Source: Acestrorhynchus altus (taxonomy: Eukaryota > Chordata > Actinopteri > Characiformes > Acestrorhynchidae). Taken from it: DNA of 64,000 nt. Made by a program: the position numbers and the translations under genes. This document shows positions 38,300-50,949 of this stretch, piece after piece (the stretch's first letter is position 1; each line of letters begins with the position of its first letter). The notes under the pieces are model-generated. The model worked only from the letters and a program-made list of their open reading frames with translations. It searched no databases and had not been told where the DNA came from. Location of the stretch: positions 21,927,309 to 21,991,308 of the forward strand of contig CM067506.1 of assembly GCA_034509495.1 (NCBI GenBank), written 5' to 3'.

Positions 38300-38420
38300 G
38301 CTTCAGCGCGTGCGTGTGAGAGCGTGTGTGCGTCAGTGTGGAGATCCGCAGAGCGTACTGCGGAGGCGCTGTGCGCATCGGCCTTAAATCCGAGACCTGC
38401 CTCCTTTCCCCCCGACAAAG
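38300..38420 (-). promoter_or_regulatory. Probable cxcl12a core promoter and 5' UTR
   Basis: On the minus strand a TATA-like ATTTAAGG lies at 38389-38382, about 85 bp upstream of the ATG, and a purine- and GC-rich stretch (GGGGGGAAAGGAGG) lies just beyond it. Transcription would start near 38355, giving a 5' UTR of about 55 nt with several CpGs. The box and spacing are seen; the start site is inferred. Confidence 0.45.
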
Positions 38421-39068
38421 GGGGCTGTTCCCCTGTGATCTGTGGGCTCCTGCCATCACAAACACACCCCATTAAAATCTTCTTGGCTGAACGTCAAAAT
38501 AATCAAAAGGCTTGACTGGACTATTGTTTTGTTGTGGGGGATGGGGCTGTGGAAGCTATAAGCCTGTGCAAAAGTCTGGACACACTGATGAGTACAGTAA
38601 AAGAGACCATCTTTAATCATCAGGAGCACACACACACACACACACACACATGGCTGCCTGTTTATTTTAGAAATTGAATATACTGTAAAAAACAAACAAA
38701 AAAAAACCATTGTGTAATCTGAACAGGGGATTCAAACTTTTGCATTGGAGTGTTTATTATGTGCCAAACATGCATGCATGCCACATTCTGAAACGCAGGA
38801 TTTTTAAAAAAAGTTGCATTAAATGTTGCTTGGTGTGGCTGAGTGGCAACTGAGTGGAATATGAAGGAGGAAGCAGGAAGGATGAGTGCTGTATGTGTTC
38901 AGTCTTATGGGCTTAAAAATAAAGGTGTTAAAAGGGTCATTTGGAGTGATGGCATGAACAAATCATTCTTGTCTCCATAATGATTCTCTAAAGATCCAGT
39001 TTTGTGAAACTTCATATACCATGAAGGTTCATTGAGAAAGTTTATACAAAGCCATTTAGGGTGATCTG
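38421..39068. other. Upstream flank of cxcl12a
   Basis: Includes a short CA array (38627-38650). No other gene or clear regulatory motif is seen. Confidence 0.45.
38627..38650. repeat. (CA)n microsatellite
   Basis: Twelve CA units. Confidence 0.95.
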
Positions 39069-39292
39069 TACACTCTTAAATACAAAGGTGCTTCAACTGG
39101 TTTGAGTGATGCTATAGATGAATGACTTTTGGCTCCACAAAGAACTATATTTATAATAGATATATATGAGGGTAAAGAACGTTTACATATATTGAAGTTT
39201 TCTTAAGTATTTAAAAGGTTCTACACACTCCACATTTACATTACAAAAATGTTCTTCATAGAACCAAAGAAGTTCTTCTATGTCATCACTAA
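39069..39292. repeat. GGTTCTT-type fish MITE, copy a
   Basis: Starts ACTCTTAAATACAAAGGTGC and contains TGGCTCCACAAAGAAC, AAAAGGTTCTAC and TTCTTCTATGTCATCAC. These match a short palindromic repeat common in fish (CACTCTTAAAAATAAAGGTG...TTCTTCTATGGCATC). It is diverged. Confidence 0.6.
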
Positions 39293-39490
39293 ACGAAACA
39301 CTTGTAGTACCTTATTATTTCATTACTTATTTATTAAGATTATTATTTTTAGATTGTATGTGTTCTGTTGTAAAGGCTGTGGTTCTCTGCAGAACCATGG
39401 CAATTCAAAGATTTGGTTATGTGCCTGGTACAATGAGTCTTTATATACCACATAAAGAGCTACAAAGCACAAAACTACTATTATGTAGTA

Positions 39491-39510
39491 AAAAAAGAAA
39501 GAAAGAAGGA

Positions 39511-39574
<64 letters not shown>

Positions 39575-39584
39575 AGGAAAGAAA
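39491..39584. repeat. (GAAA)n microsatellite
   Basis: About 22 GAAA units with GAAGG variants at each end. Confidence 0.97.
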
Positions 39585-40090
39585 CATAAGGAACTGAGCT
39601 TGCCACTTGCTGTTCTAAAGTCAGCAAATGTGTTTTCAGACAAATGTCTTTGGACACAGGCATGAAAGACATATCTTTAAAAAAAAACATTTCCCTTGAA
39701 AAAACCACTCAATTAGTTTTTTATTAGTCTAAAACTTTCCATTAAGCCCTCCAGTTTAATCTGAGCAGAGTGGTGATGAGTGGGGAGGGAAGGGGAGGGG
39801 GATTGGGATGTATAACAGGATGCAGATGTGAGCTCCGTTTCCAGGAGTGGGACTCTAATGTGCCAAGTCTGAGAATAAAGCTGGGGTAGAGAGATGAGGA
39901 CAGGAGAGGAAAGTGTGTTGCCCAGATCAGAGTTTTCTGTGCACACAGATGAGCCGTCTGCTCATTGGCCCATGTTCACCCTTCCCACTGAAGCTCTGAA
40001 GAGCATTTGCACCATTTAATGGTTGTTAGAGTTGGTTATTTTTCATTCCCACTTTACAGCCAGTTAAACCAAAATGTTAAAGCTGAAGTG

Positions 40091-40210
40091 CACTCTTAAA
40101 ATACAAGCTTCCGAGTGTTTTCTGGCTTGAATATTAATTTACCTTATGTGTGAGTTCTTCTTATTCATGTAGACTTTTAAAGAATGGTTCTTTAAAGAAG
40201 AGACTCTGAA
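40091..40210. repeat. GGTTCTT-type fish MITE, copy b (partial)
   Basis: Begins CACTCTTAAAATACAAGCTT and ends with AAGAATGGTTCTTTAAAGAA. Confidence 0.5.
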
Positions 40211-42590
40211 TCAGATCCTCAGGGACCAACAGATGGTCCAGATTTTCACTCTGACTCAACTTCCAATTCAAAGAATAGAGTAAAACTTTGGACCATTAAT
40301 TTGAAAACCAGTGTTTTAAAGTCCTTTAGGAAACCAAAAGTGATTATTTGCATTCCACCCTTATTTTTCAGATTGTATAATGGTAGTCTGATTACAACTG
40401 TAGTTGCATACACTGTGGTATTCCTGTCAGATTTCCACGTTGATCAGCAGTTTTAAGAGACAGAAAAAGCTGTTTCTCAATGTCAGTTTCAGTTTCTTCT
40501 TCATTCAGGCTTCTCTTCAAGGTTAACTTTAGATTCATTGCCTCTTTGAGATCTTAGCTTCTTTCAAAAGCCTACCACCTAATGCAGATGTTGTTTTACA
40601 AGGTGGCACCGGTGGGAGAGTTCACACCCAGCCTGAGATTCTACAGGCACATTCCCAGTTGGCCCTGGATAACAAGAGTGAGCTGAGGAGCAAAGGGGAG
40701 TACACAGGAGGTAGGAGCAATATGGGGAAGGATCAGGAGTTACTCACTACATTCCAGTTATTGAAATAATGTGACAGATGGAGAGAAGAGACCCATGTGT
40801 GTTGACTTGGTTCTGATGTTACACAGTGCAGACATTTTCTTGTCTGTACATTCGTTCTGAAGCCTCACAGCTCCCGCAGAACACTGTCAGTGAAAGAAGA
40901 CTGGCCATATGTTGATCCACACAATGACAGCTGTGTATTATCATGCCCTCAGTTTTTGCCGGGTACATAATAAAGGGACTAGGAAAGAGGTAACTGCAAA
41001 TTTATTATGTCTGTTTTCTCAGACATTCTTATATTTGCAGATTTCAGTGTTTTTTGTGCTATACAGTTCTCATGAACTCATGAATCCACCCCAAGCAAGT
41101 CTAATAAACAGAGCAGGGCTTATATAGTCCAGTCTATCATCTGTGCACTTTAATAGGAAGCTGAAATGGAAGACGCAGAAGATTTGCTGCGATAAACTGG
41201 CGGTGGCCCTGTGACTGGTCTGGAGCAGATGATGAAAAGTCATGACCTGTTTGAAAATAATAGATTTTTTTTCTCTTGAATGGTGGCTGGTGTATGTTTA
41301 CCTTTGCTTTTAAAACAATCATTTGATTTATTATCCAAACACATCTTTGAAAGGTAATACTCATATTAAACAGGTCCAGTGAAAGGCACTTACACCATGT
41401 CTAACCACCACTTTCTTTTGAAATGCCATGTTTTGTGACTCAGAGCAGCTTTTATGTGCAGAAACAATGTGTATTAATGGTAGCAGTGTCCATTGAAATG
41501 CAGATATGTTTATTTAGTTTCTATAGAGAGCTTAGGAGTTATAGTTTATGGAGCTGAAAATCATTTTAAATGGACACTGAAAGTTTGCAGGTTTTGTGCT
41601 CAAGAAGGAATAAAAAAAATCCCTCTTGTCACAAACCTTTTCATTTCAAGTCTCATCCATTTGTTTATGCATTTCCAATGAGTTCTGAAGAAAGTATCAA
41701 TCAAAGTCATGGTAATGTGATACTCATCGGGCATTTCTGAATTAAAGCTCTTTAACTGCTCTGGTTATCATCTGTCTCTAATAAGGGAAATGCCATTTGC
41801 AGTGACGTGTGAAGCCAGTACCAGATCATCCTGCTGTCCCATTGATACCTGCCTGATGGGTCTTGCTGGGCAGCACTCCTGAGATAAGTAAACACAAGGT
41901 CAAAGGGAGAAGAGGGTACAGAGGTGTTATCAGTAACGTTGGAGAAGGCCTGGTGGGCCTTTGCTCAGCCTCACTGACTCCAGGCTCCCCAGGAGCCTGC
42001 AGAGTGATGGCACTCCTCTCCAACCTGCTGGGACTCCAGGCAGGCAGGCCCAGGCTCCTACAAATCAAAACATCCCAGTGCCCACTATGAGGATTTCACA
42101 AATCTAAGCAAACTCTTCTGTTCCTTTCCTGTTAATTTTCATTCCAATCAGTGAGAGCTTTTTACAGTACAGATCTTTGCCATGTCAGCTGAGAAGCTCG
42201 CTGAATTTTTATTGGCTGGCCCTGACAGTACTCTTTTCAATGACCCGCCAATTGCTGAAATGTCAAGTCATGCTACAAAAAGCCTTTCACGCTGTTCACA
42301 ATGCTTGGATTTTTTTACAGGACAGAGATTTATTACAGATTAATTGTTAACAATTTGAGTGACGCTAATAAAGATCCACATCTTCACACATCTATAGTGA
42401 CTCATTCACACATGTATTAAATTTGTTCTTGAGAAAAGTCCTAAGTAAAAATTTGTCAGATTCAGGACCATTTGCAGCTCTGCTCTGATAGTCATGGACC
42501 CCATTATCTTGTAAATTAAACAAATCCCAAATAAGGAAACACAAATGCCAGAATATTTATAAGTGGATTTTACTAAGATTTCGTCTTACA
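40211..42590. other. Non-coding sequence, no gene seen
   Basis: A GC-richer piece at about 41820-42080 has open frames on both strands but no domain or splice partner. The rest is AT-rich and unique-looking. Confidence 0.45.
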
Positions 42591-42780
42591 AATGTTTGGT
42601 GAATGAGGTCTATGGTTCTTTATGGAAAAGTGATTCTTCTATGGCATTGTGCAAGAAATCACATGAAACATCTTTATTTTTAAGAACATATCATTTCTAA
42701 GAACAAAAAAATGTACTATTATTTAAGTAAAATTAACCACAGTGTTATGAATAAAGGTTCTCAATAGTTATTTTCTAAGA
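42591..42780. repeat. GGTTCTT-type fish MITE, copy c
   Basis: Contains TCTATGGTTCTTTATGG, GATTCTTCTATGGCATTG and TAAAGGTTCTC. Confidence 0.5.
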
Positions 42781-42840
42781 AAGTGCCTTAATTGTTAAAT
42801 AACATTTATTTAACATTTATATTATGCTTAAGTTCTTTAA

Positions 42841-42887
42841 ATTCTGTTATTAGAATCAGATTCTGACTGTGATTCTAATAACAGAAT
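42841..42887. repeat. Perfect 18-bp inverted repeat
   Basis: Arms 42841-42858 and 42870-42887 are exact reverse complements (ATTCTGTTATTAGAATCA), with an 11-nt loop that itself repeats GATTCTGACTG. Confidence 0.95.
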
Positions 42888-45800
42888 CATGTACCATGGA
42901 AACCTTTTTATGCACTTGTTTCTGTATATGATTTAAATGTCACAGTTCTGATATGACCAACACTTCAGCAGGAAAAAAAAATCTTACAGTACAAACTTTG
43001 TATGAAATACATTAAAAGTTACTAAGGATAAAAGGAAGCCTGAACGAAGTCCCATGAATCTTAACCCCCACAGAAGATCTTCCCCCAGCTAACAAAACAA
43101 TACATATTGAATCAAAGACTAATATTTACGTGTTACTCTTTCTGTTAGCAGATGACCAAATATTTTTGGGAGAGTGAATGCAAATGTGCCCACTGCTGCT
43201 GGCCTGTATTTTCATGCTCCTCCCTCACTATGAAAGTGAGGTCTGCTGCTGTAATGGGCTCTCTCCAGGACACCTCAGTACTATTTGACTATTTGTACAC
43301 TTTGCACAGCACTCATCTGCAGTCCCTCTGACTGACATGGAAATGAGGGTCCGGCTGCAGTTAAGCATTGATGAGGGGGGATTAGAGGGGGCAGGGCTGA
43401 TGATGGGTCATGGTTGAGAGGAAGGTTTGTTCACCAAGAGGACATGTTTTAACTTGCAGGTCACACATGGTTTAATATTACATGGATAAATTTTGAAAGA
43501 TCATTAGGAATTCTAATGGAACTGAAGCACATGCTTAGACAAATGTTTAGTTTTATTTCTTCCACTGAGCTTAAAATTATTTGAGCTTACCCCCTCACTA
43601 CTTTTACTTTGTTCTTGTTATGTTTTTTTGACAAACAGCTGGATAACCTTTCAGTTAGTGGCCCTTGGAATGAAAATCTGTAAATGAGATGGCTTATATT
43701 GTGTTTTCCGAGAACTACATGTACAATTCCCCATTTTGGAAGCTTTATTTTATTGTTTATTAATCAATGTGATCCTGTTCTTCATGTCAGCTATTTGGCT
43801 TAGCTTTGTGGAGCTGTCTTGAGGCATATTCAGGGGATTGTGTGCATGACAACTGCTATTGCTTTTTCTCCAACAAGGGGGAAAAAAATCGCATTAGTTA
43901 GTTCTTTGTTAATGGTGCTATGGCAACTACAGTTTGAGGGTGATGACTCTTAGGGGAGTGAAATCAATTGAGCAAGAGTGCAGGGGAACAATGAGCAAAC
44001 TGAGAGTTGAAAGCTGACAGAACGCATCTGCAACACACATATTTACTTCTCTCACAGCCTGAGAGGAGGCCACAATTGTACCAGCTGTCCTTGCTGAGGA
44101 ATCACATCTACAAGAGAACGATCACCTCACTTCACCATGAGACAAACATAAGTAAAGCAGATCAAAGAGAGCTTTGATTACAACGACAAATACAAACACC
44201 TTCTGCTGCCATCACCAGTGGCTGCGACATCTAACAGTGAGCTCACAGTGAGTCCCATTTCCGTAATTCACACAAGTCCCATTTACGGAACACAATGTTT
44301 TTCTAAGGTGAAGCATGTGCAGTTTTCATCTATTGGAAAGATATGTGGAGTCAAAAACCTGACCACAATCTAGTTGATGTGGGCTGAAACATCTTGGCTC
44401 TTACCTTCCCTCAGTAGATAGAATCCTAGTGAGGTAATGGGGGCCGTATTTGTGCTGGAGGAAGAAGAGAGAGCAGCACTGTCTCAGGCCACACTGTGGG
44501 GAATTAGAATACAAAGTGGAGGGTCTAGGGTCTGTATGTACAGTCTGTCGGGAATGTCAGTGGAGTTTTTGTGTTCAACCGCTGCAGTCACCACGAATGA
44601 AGATGATTTGAGAGGCAGACTAAGTCACCCCTTGTAATGTAAAAATTTTCTATGGTGTGGCTGATGCTGCAATGCTAAAAAGGGCAAGGGGCCTATTTTT
44701 TGCATTATTCTCATTGTTGATGGTTAACGTAACAAGATGCTGGGTCTTGGAGGAGGTCTGACTCAGTGAAGAGCGTTTGCTGGTATCACCTCCCATTAAA
44801 ACGTCTACATATCTTAGATGTCACTTTTTACATGGGAGGCTTCCCAGACTTTTAGAGATTTCCCGAAAAGGTTTAGGCCCTACGTTACCAAATTAGCAGC
44901 AGAAGCAGTTATGTTTCTGGTGGAGAAAAAAGTTCCAGTCATTTGCATTATGACCAAATGGTATACCTTTGCCACATCACTCATGAATGCAAATGAACAC
45001 ATGAAGCTACTTATCTAATCTGGTATCTGTTAGCCAGATAAGAAGTTGAATAAAGGGAACCACTGCTGTGTCTGTTTACAAATGCCTATGCTGACCTTTG
45101 ATGAGATCACTGAGATTTTATTGCTTTAGTGCCTGCACTATGGTCACATTTTATTTGCACCAAATTTAGCTATTGGATTTCAATCCAGGATGTTATTGTC
45201 AGCGCACTTTCCATCATAGCTAATATGTGGCTCTTCATATGCATTTTTTTGTTGATTTCTTTGTTATATAAACCATTTTGGCACATGGTTTCCATCTCCA
45301 TTGTCAGCATTCTGTCCCTGCTTTAACAAGGTTGTGGTCAGAGGAGGTCTACCATATTCTAACCAAAATGAAACAAGCAGTTCTCTCATTCATGCCGGTA
45401 AGTGTTGTTCTCAAACATTGCTCAATCTAAATCCTCATCACTTTGTCGGTATCCTTACAATGGTATTCAAAACCTGCCATATCCTGTTCAAACAGCTGTA
45501 TTAGCAGCCAAGACTGGCAAAAAAAAAAGCCACAGCCAGAGATGTCTGGCAGTATACCAACTCTGTAGTTATATAACCTAACAATATTGCACAATATGTG
45601 CATACACGTTTGTCAGAACGCACAAGAAGTCAATTATCCTTGAGTGCAATGTTTACAGAACAATACTTAATTCCTAAACCCTACGTGTTACGTAGCAACG
45701 TTTCTAAAAGCACCAGTCAGCCTGACTGTGGGAGGTTTGTTATAGTAGCCCTGATTCTCTTCTTCATCTCAGCACCAGGACTCTCTCCTCAAAGACATTC

Positions 45801-47480
45801 ACATCCTTTGCTCTTCTATAGCCCTAACAGATTCACAAGTAGAAAGATTTACACATTGCCATAATCATTCACAACTGTCCCACTATGCTTCAGTGTGTCT
45901 GAGCAATAAATCTTCTATATGATACAAACTTGCACAGTTGGAAACTAGAATAACTTCAAACTTTGACTTCAACAAGCTGCTCTACCATAACATGCTCAGG
46001 TTACGTTGGTATTTAGATTGAAAACCAGTGTAGCATTTTTCATGGTTTTATACAGTGGGATATTTGTAGTGGGTTGTAGATCAAAATAATTCACAAAACA
46101 CATATACAATCTGATGAAGGGATGTTTAGAGGACCACACGCCATAGCTTGGCTCTCTGGTTCAGTAGCATCTGGATGGTTGCGCACATTATGAGTGGGAA
46201 GTCATAGGGGCTTAGATAAAGGCCCACATGTGAGGCTCACCCTGGAGAGAGGGCGGCACTGAGGTATCAAACTCAGCGGGGATGACTGCTGCTGCCTCAT
46301 TGTGGATCTGAAGACGTGGTGAGAACTAGTCCTTTGTGCTTTTTCCTTTACCTCCTCTGGTGTGACACAGTCTTTTGCTATACAGACCACCAGATGGGCT
46401 AATCAACAGATGGCACAACTCTATACTGATGTTTGGGCCTGTGAAAGCTCCAGTTTTTTCCTTAGAGAGTATGCAAAATGCACAGTGAGATGAGACCACA
46501 ACTTCAGCAACCAATAGTAACCTGTGGGAGGACCTGCTTCTGATTTTGTGCATGGTGCTGAGAATTTGGACTGTAGAACCAACAGAAAAAAAGAATTGTG
46601 TGCTTTTTGTTTCATTTCTTTTGGATTCTAATCCTTACTGACCCACATGGGAGCAAATAGTTGTGCCCAGTTTCGATTTTAATATTTGGCAAAATCCAGG
46701 AGTTAGTGCTTCAAATCAGCTCTTTCCTAAACACATATTAAGTCCCAATCTGCCTTTCCTTTTCATCTGAAAGGGTTGGCCAGCAGCTACTACTGTGAAA
46801 TTAGAATTCCTGTAAATGCCTTAACTGTTGGCAATGTGGTTCAGAGTGGCCTCAGAGGTCGTGGCGCCTGCTGTGGAGAGGGCTTTATGCTTTTGTACAT
46901 GGAGCTCAGTACAAATGAAAACAACATATAAAGAAAGCTTAGAAACAGCTAAAACCTGTGAAGATTTAATTCTAAATATTATATATTTATATATTATATA
47001 TTTTATGATTTGCTACTAATTTATATAGTCAAGACCTTTTTTTATAGAAAAAGTTTCAAAATAAGAATGAAGGTTGCTTTTTGATGCTGCTGTTATAATT
47101 CTTTGAAGTTAGTAATTAATTCCACCAAATTCCACTGCATTTCTCTGACAACTGGAGAAGATCAGCTAGTTTAACTCAAAGGAGTGTTGAAATTAGTCTG
47201 TGAGATGACAACATGCTAAGTGTAGACTGATTTGATGACAGTTGCGTTCAACAGGACATAGAACCTGTGTGTTGTGCGAGTGTTTATTTGCCGCATAAAG
47301 CAGAAGTCAATGATCTTGCTTACAAATCAGTCAATAGTACTGGTCCCTGAGGATCCACTGAAAACAATGACACTCAAAGGAATTTGCTGTCAGTCAGCTC
47401 ATGTCATGAGCTGATGCATCCTGCTGGAAGAGGACACTGTCTCTTTTTATTTCACAAAAAGTACTGCAGTACTTTTTATC
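42888..47480. other. Non-coding sequence, no gene seen
   Basis: Mostly unique sequence. Open frames at 44437-44637, 45031-45864 and 46202-46615 lack known domains, splice partners or conserved motifs. Confidence 0.45.
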
Positions 47481-47823
47481 TACTAGGGTTGCAATGGTAT
47501 GAGATTTTTATAGTATGATAACTGTCAGAAGATATCATGAGTCATTATATTAGTATCCTCCTGCTGTCCAATGAGAAACATATATCTCCATTTTGGTTAA
47601 TTTTTATTTTTCTCCATAGTGTGAACCCTGTAGTTGCTCTATGTAGCTGCACTGTGTAAATCATTCTGGAAAATTAGACAACTAAAAATGCTCTAATTAC
47701 TTTAAATTGCTTTTATTTTACAGTAACTTCCATTCAAAGTTAAGAGCATTTCCCTTCTCCTGTAAAGTCACCATTTTGGAGATACATTTTTTTCATTGGA
47801 CAGTGATGATTTGATATAAAAAC
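47481..47823 (-). mobile_element. TIR MITE family M1, copy 2 (inverted)
   Basis: The core 47558-47808 has ends CTGCTGTCCAATGAGAAAC and TTTCATTGGACAGTG, inverted copies of one another, each next to TCTCCATTTTGG or CCATTTTGGAGA. The interior is the reverse complement of copy 1 at 16635-16878. The flank GGGTTGCAATGGTATGAGAT at 47488 belongs to the larger unit I recall from other fish. Confidence 0.8.
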
Positions 47824-49970
47824 CTTGTTATTGTTAACATAATAATAGCATCATAGCATTAACCATAAGGTCATAAACAGAAGGTTGTTTTGGATGACTA
47901 AACACTTTACTATATTTAAAATATTTATTAAAGTTAAAAAAAGGAAAGAAATGTGTGTAAAATCATGCATCTCAGCGGCCCACCAGGATTTTCCCCAGGT
48001 TTCAAATGGCTGGTCCATCACTGCCCACATGTCTAGACAATGTAGATTTCTAAATGTTTTATGTTTTAAATGAATGCTTAAAAAACAGTAATTGGTATCA
48101 ATCCTTTAAACAAAATTGATTCTTTAAACAAGCATTGTTTTAGAAGTTTTCTGAAGAAAACCTGAAAGGAGAGTCAGGTGACATTAGTGATGAGAATGTT
48201 ATAGATTATTCAGTACTGTGCTGATTGTTCTGAACCAGCCCTGATCATTTTAACACAGTATAACACAAGAAGCCAGGCTGCAGTTTAACAGAATATTAAA
48301 CAGTGTTAGACTTTTCTGGTTGTGATAGAAGGTGGGATACTGGTGGGCCAATGGTGGGCTGTGTGTTGATTTTGTACTAATTCTGCACGGAAAGACAAAC
48401 ACTGGTCAGGCAAGGAACACAAACATTTCTTTTTTTCCCCAGATGTATAAACACTATAAGTGCTCAGACAATGTAGAAAAGTTTACTTTTGTTGCAGAAA
48501 CTCAAAACTCCACCACAAAAGTTGTGCCTTGGGCAAAAGATTAGACCACAGCGTTTCTCTCTTTACCACTTCACATTAACTCAAAAAGAAAGAAGAAAAA
48601 GCAAAAGCTTTGAGATCCAGACTGCTGTCAGACTGGTCTGAAGGGGACGTCAAAATGGAGGGAAGTTTTGGGGACATCATTCAGTGAGTTCTAAGGAGCT
48701 GCTGACACTGCAGAGGGTGTAAAGGGGCAGCCAAGCATGGCCGGTTTAAGTACAGCGCAGACATACAGACAAGGCATCCTGAAATACAGGCCACTCCTTA
48801 AGTGGCTTTCTTCATGCACCTCTGAGTCACAAAGAGTGGGAAAATGGCAAAAATGTCTTTATGCGGCTCTTCTTTCAGACGACCCGTGCACACTTTGTGA
48901 TTACTTTACAATCACATGCAGCTGTTTTTAAAACTCCCTAGACTCACTTTTAGGTATAAGAAGTTGTTTCCTGCTTGAATAACGTATGGCTCTGATATGC
49001 GTTTATCAGTAATTGAATTCTTCTTTATATTTTAGTAGATAATCATGATCAGCCATCAGAAAACAGAGCTTGATTTGATTAACTAGTGGGAATTGAGCAC
49101 ACATGATTTCAGCTTACATCACTGCAGAAAGGATGGAGACGTGGACGCTTTAAACCCAAATCTTTTAAGACCTGAATGTATAAAAATATATATAGGTGAC
49201 TTATATATACTGTATATAGGTGACTTCTCGATATTATAAAGACCTGCAATAAAACTCCATAAGTGCAAATAACACTCCAAAGAACAACAGTTGCCCCTTT
49301 TGGTTAACAAAAATGTACATTTGGTATTTCTAAAATATTTTAGAATGTTCATCCACTTTGCTATTCTGATGTCTGAAATGGACTGTCACCATGAACTGCC
49401 CCAGATACAATGAATGTACAATTCCTCCTTCTGAATTTAAGGCTTTGAGCAGTAATTAAAGCTTTAAATCACTAACAGCATTGTGACTGGTTCAAAATGA
49501 ACTCAGTTCAGTCAATGGGTGAAACAGCATGTCTGATGTCTGTGACAGGGCTTGTTGACACAGTGGATGGGCTCAGCATGTGTCAGTGAAAGTGTGTAGG
49601 TAAAGCTCTTTCCTTCAGGCCAGGCGATGGCGTCAGTTGTGCTGCTGTCCATCACGCCTGCCTTTTCTCGTAGCTGACACTTTGGGTTTATTTACAAGCT
49701 CAGTCTGCTCCATAAATCTGCATCTGTTAACACTTTACAGCATTTTTTGGCTTTATCTCAAAGAATAAAAGCATTTACGGTGCATTGCAGATGCCCCGCT
49801 GTCCAGGCAATAGCTGTCCATCAAGAGCAGTTGGTGCTGAGAGCAGTAGTTTCAGTTCCAGTTGACCTCAAAATGGCTTTAGGGGTGGAAAACATTTTGG
49901 GATAGCTGTCATTAGAGTGGAAGAAATGTTTCAGAAACACATACATATTACTTCAAAATGATTTAAATCT
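47824..49970. other. Non-coding sequence, no gene seen
   Basis: Unique-looking sequence without a recognised repeat or gene. Confidence 0.45.
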
Positions 49971-50112
49971 ACACTCTGAAAATTAGAAGTGCTAAAAAGG
50001 GTTCCTTGTGTGATGCCAGTGAAAAATTGCTTTTGGTTCCCTAAAAACTTTTCAGTGTATGCTTTGTTGGAGAATTCTTAAATAATGTTCAAAGAACATC
50101 TATAGGTTATAT
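49971..50112. repeat. GGTTCTT-type fish MITE, copy d
   Basis: Starts ACACTCTGAAAATTAGAAGT and contains AAAGGGTTCCTTGTGTGATG and TTTTGGTTCCCTAAAA. Confidence 0.6.
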
Positions 50113-50388
50113 AGCATATATAAGCTGGAGATGCTAGGAAGAGCCCTTAAAGTGTCAGATTAGCCTTTGTTAATCTATTCAAACATTTATCTATAGGCTG
50201 CTAAATAAGTATAGTATTGGCTGAAACATAAAATAATGTTTTGGTCACTTTGAGTTTGAGATTGTTCTTTTGCTACATCCAATTAGAAAGGCAGAAATCT
50301 TGTCATACAGCTAACAGTTTAAAAACACCCCTTTAGCAAGGAGAGCACATACAGTATTTAAAAAAAAATAATAATTAATTAATTAATT

Positions 50389-50411
50389 AAAAAAAAAAAA
50401 AAAAAAAAAAA
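50389..50411. repeat. Poly-A tract
   Basis: 23 consecutive A next to a long AT array, preceded by TTAATTAATTAA. It could be the tail of an unrecognised retroposon. Confidence 0.9.

Positions 50412-50414
<3 letters not shown>

Positions 50415-50503
<89 letters not shown>
50415..50503. repeat. (AT)n microsatellite
   Basis: About 44 pure AT units, able to self-pair. Confidence 0.98.
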
Positions 50504-50508
<5 letters not shown>

Positions 50509-50550
50509 TAAATCATCTTGCTGATAGGTATCTTCAGGCTCTGTTCTCTG

Positions 50551-50789
50551 TGGAGGACTAGTTTTCAGAACATTTTGACTAATTATGTGATGTTTGACTA
50601 TTATTGTGATGTTGATGATTATTTGAAACTGCAGGAACCTTTTAAAGTTTCTTTAAGCAACCTTTTAGACACCTTAAAAGGTTCCACTGTTTCAAATTGA
50701 AGAACCTCCTAAAAATTCAACAAGGATCTTGTAGTTTTTGTAGTGTACATCACATAATTAGTCAAAATGTTCTGAAAACTAGTCCTCCA
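50551..50789. mobile_element. 239-bp element with perfect 43-bp inverted ends and a nested hairpin
   Basis: Arms 50551-50593 and 50747-50789 are exact reverse complements, beginning TGGAGGACTAGTTTTC. Inside, 50621-50645 and 50674-50697 form a second near-perfect inverted pair containing GGAACCTTTTAA and TTAAAAGGTTCC. It looks like a young MITE built from the GGTTCC-type repeat family. It has no coding capacity. Confidence 0.85.
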
Positions 50790-50949
50790 GAGTTCTCAAC
50801 AGTCTAGAGTGTCAAACCGGGTCAGAAATGGGCCAGTGTGGTTGCAGGTTTTCATTCTAAACAAATAGCAGCAACACCTGATTCCACTGACTTTTTCAGT
50901 TGGTCAGTCGTCAAACAACTAGTTTGAAGTTTCAACCCAGTTTCAACAA

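Noticed and set aside
39280..39708. Lys/Glu- and Ser/Phe-rich open frames
   Set aside because: They are translations of the (GAAA)n microsatellite on each strand.
41826..42090. GC-rich open frames as an exon
   Set aside because: Low-complexity Pro/Leu/Gly content, open on both strands, no known domain.
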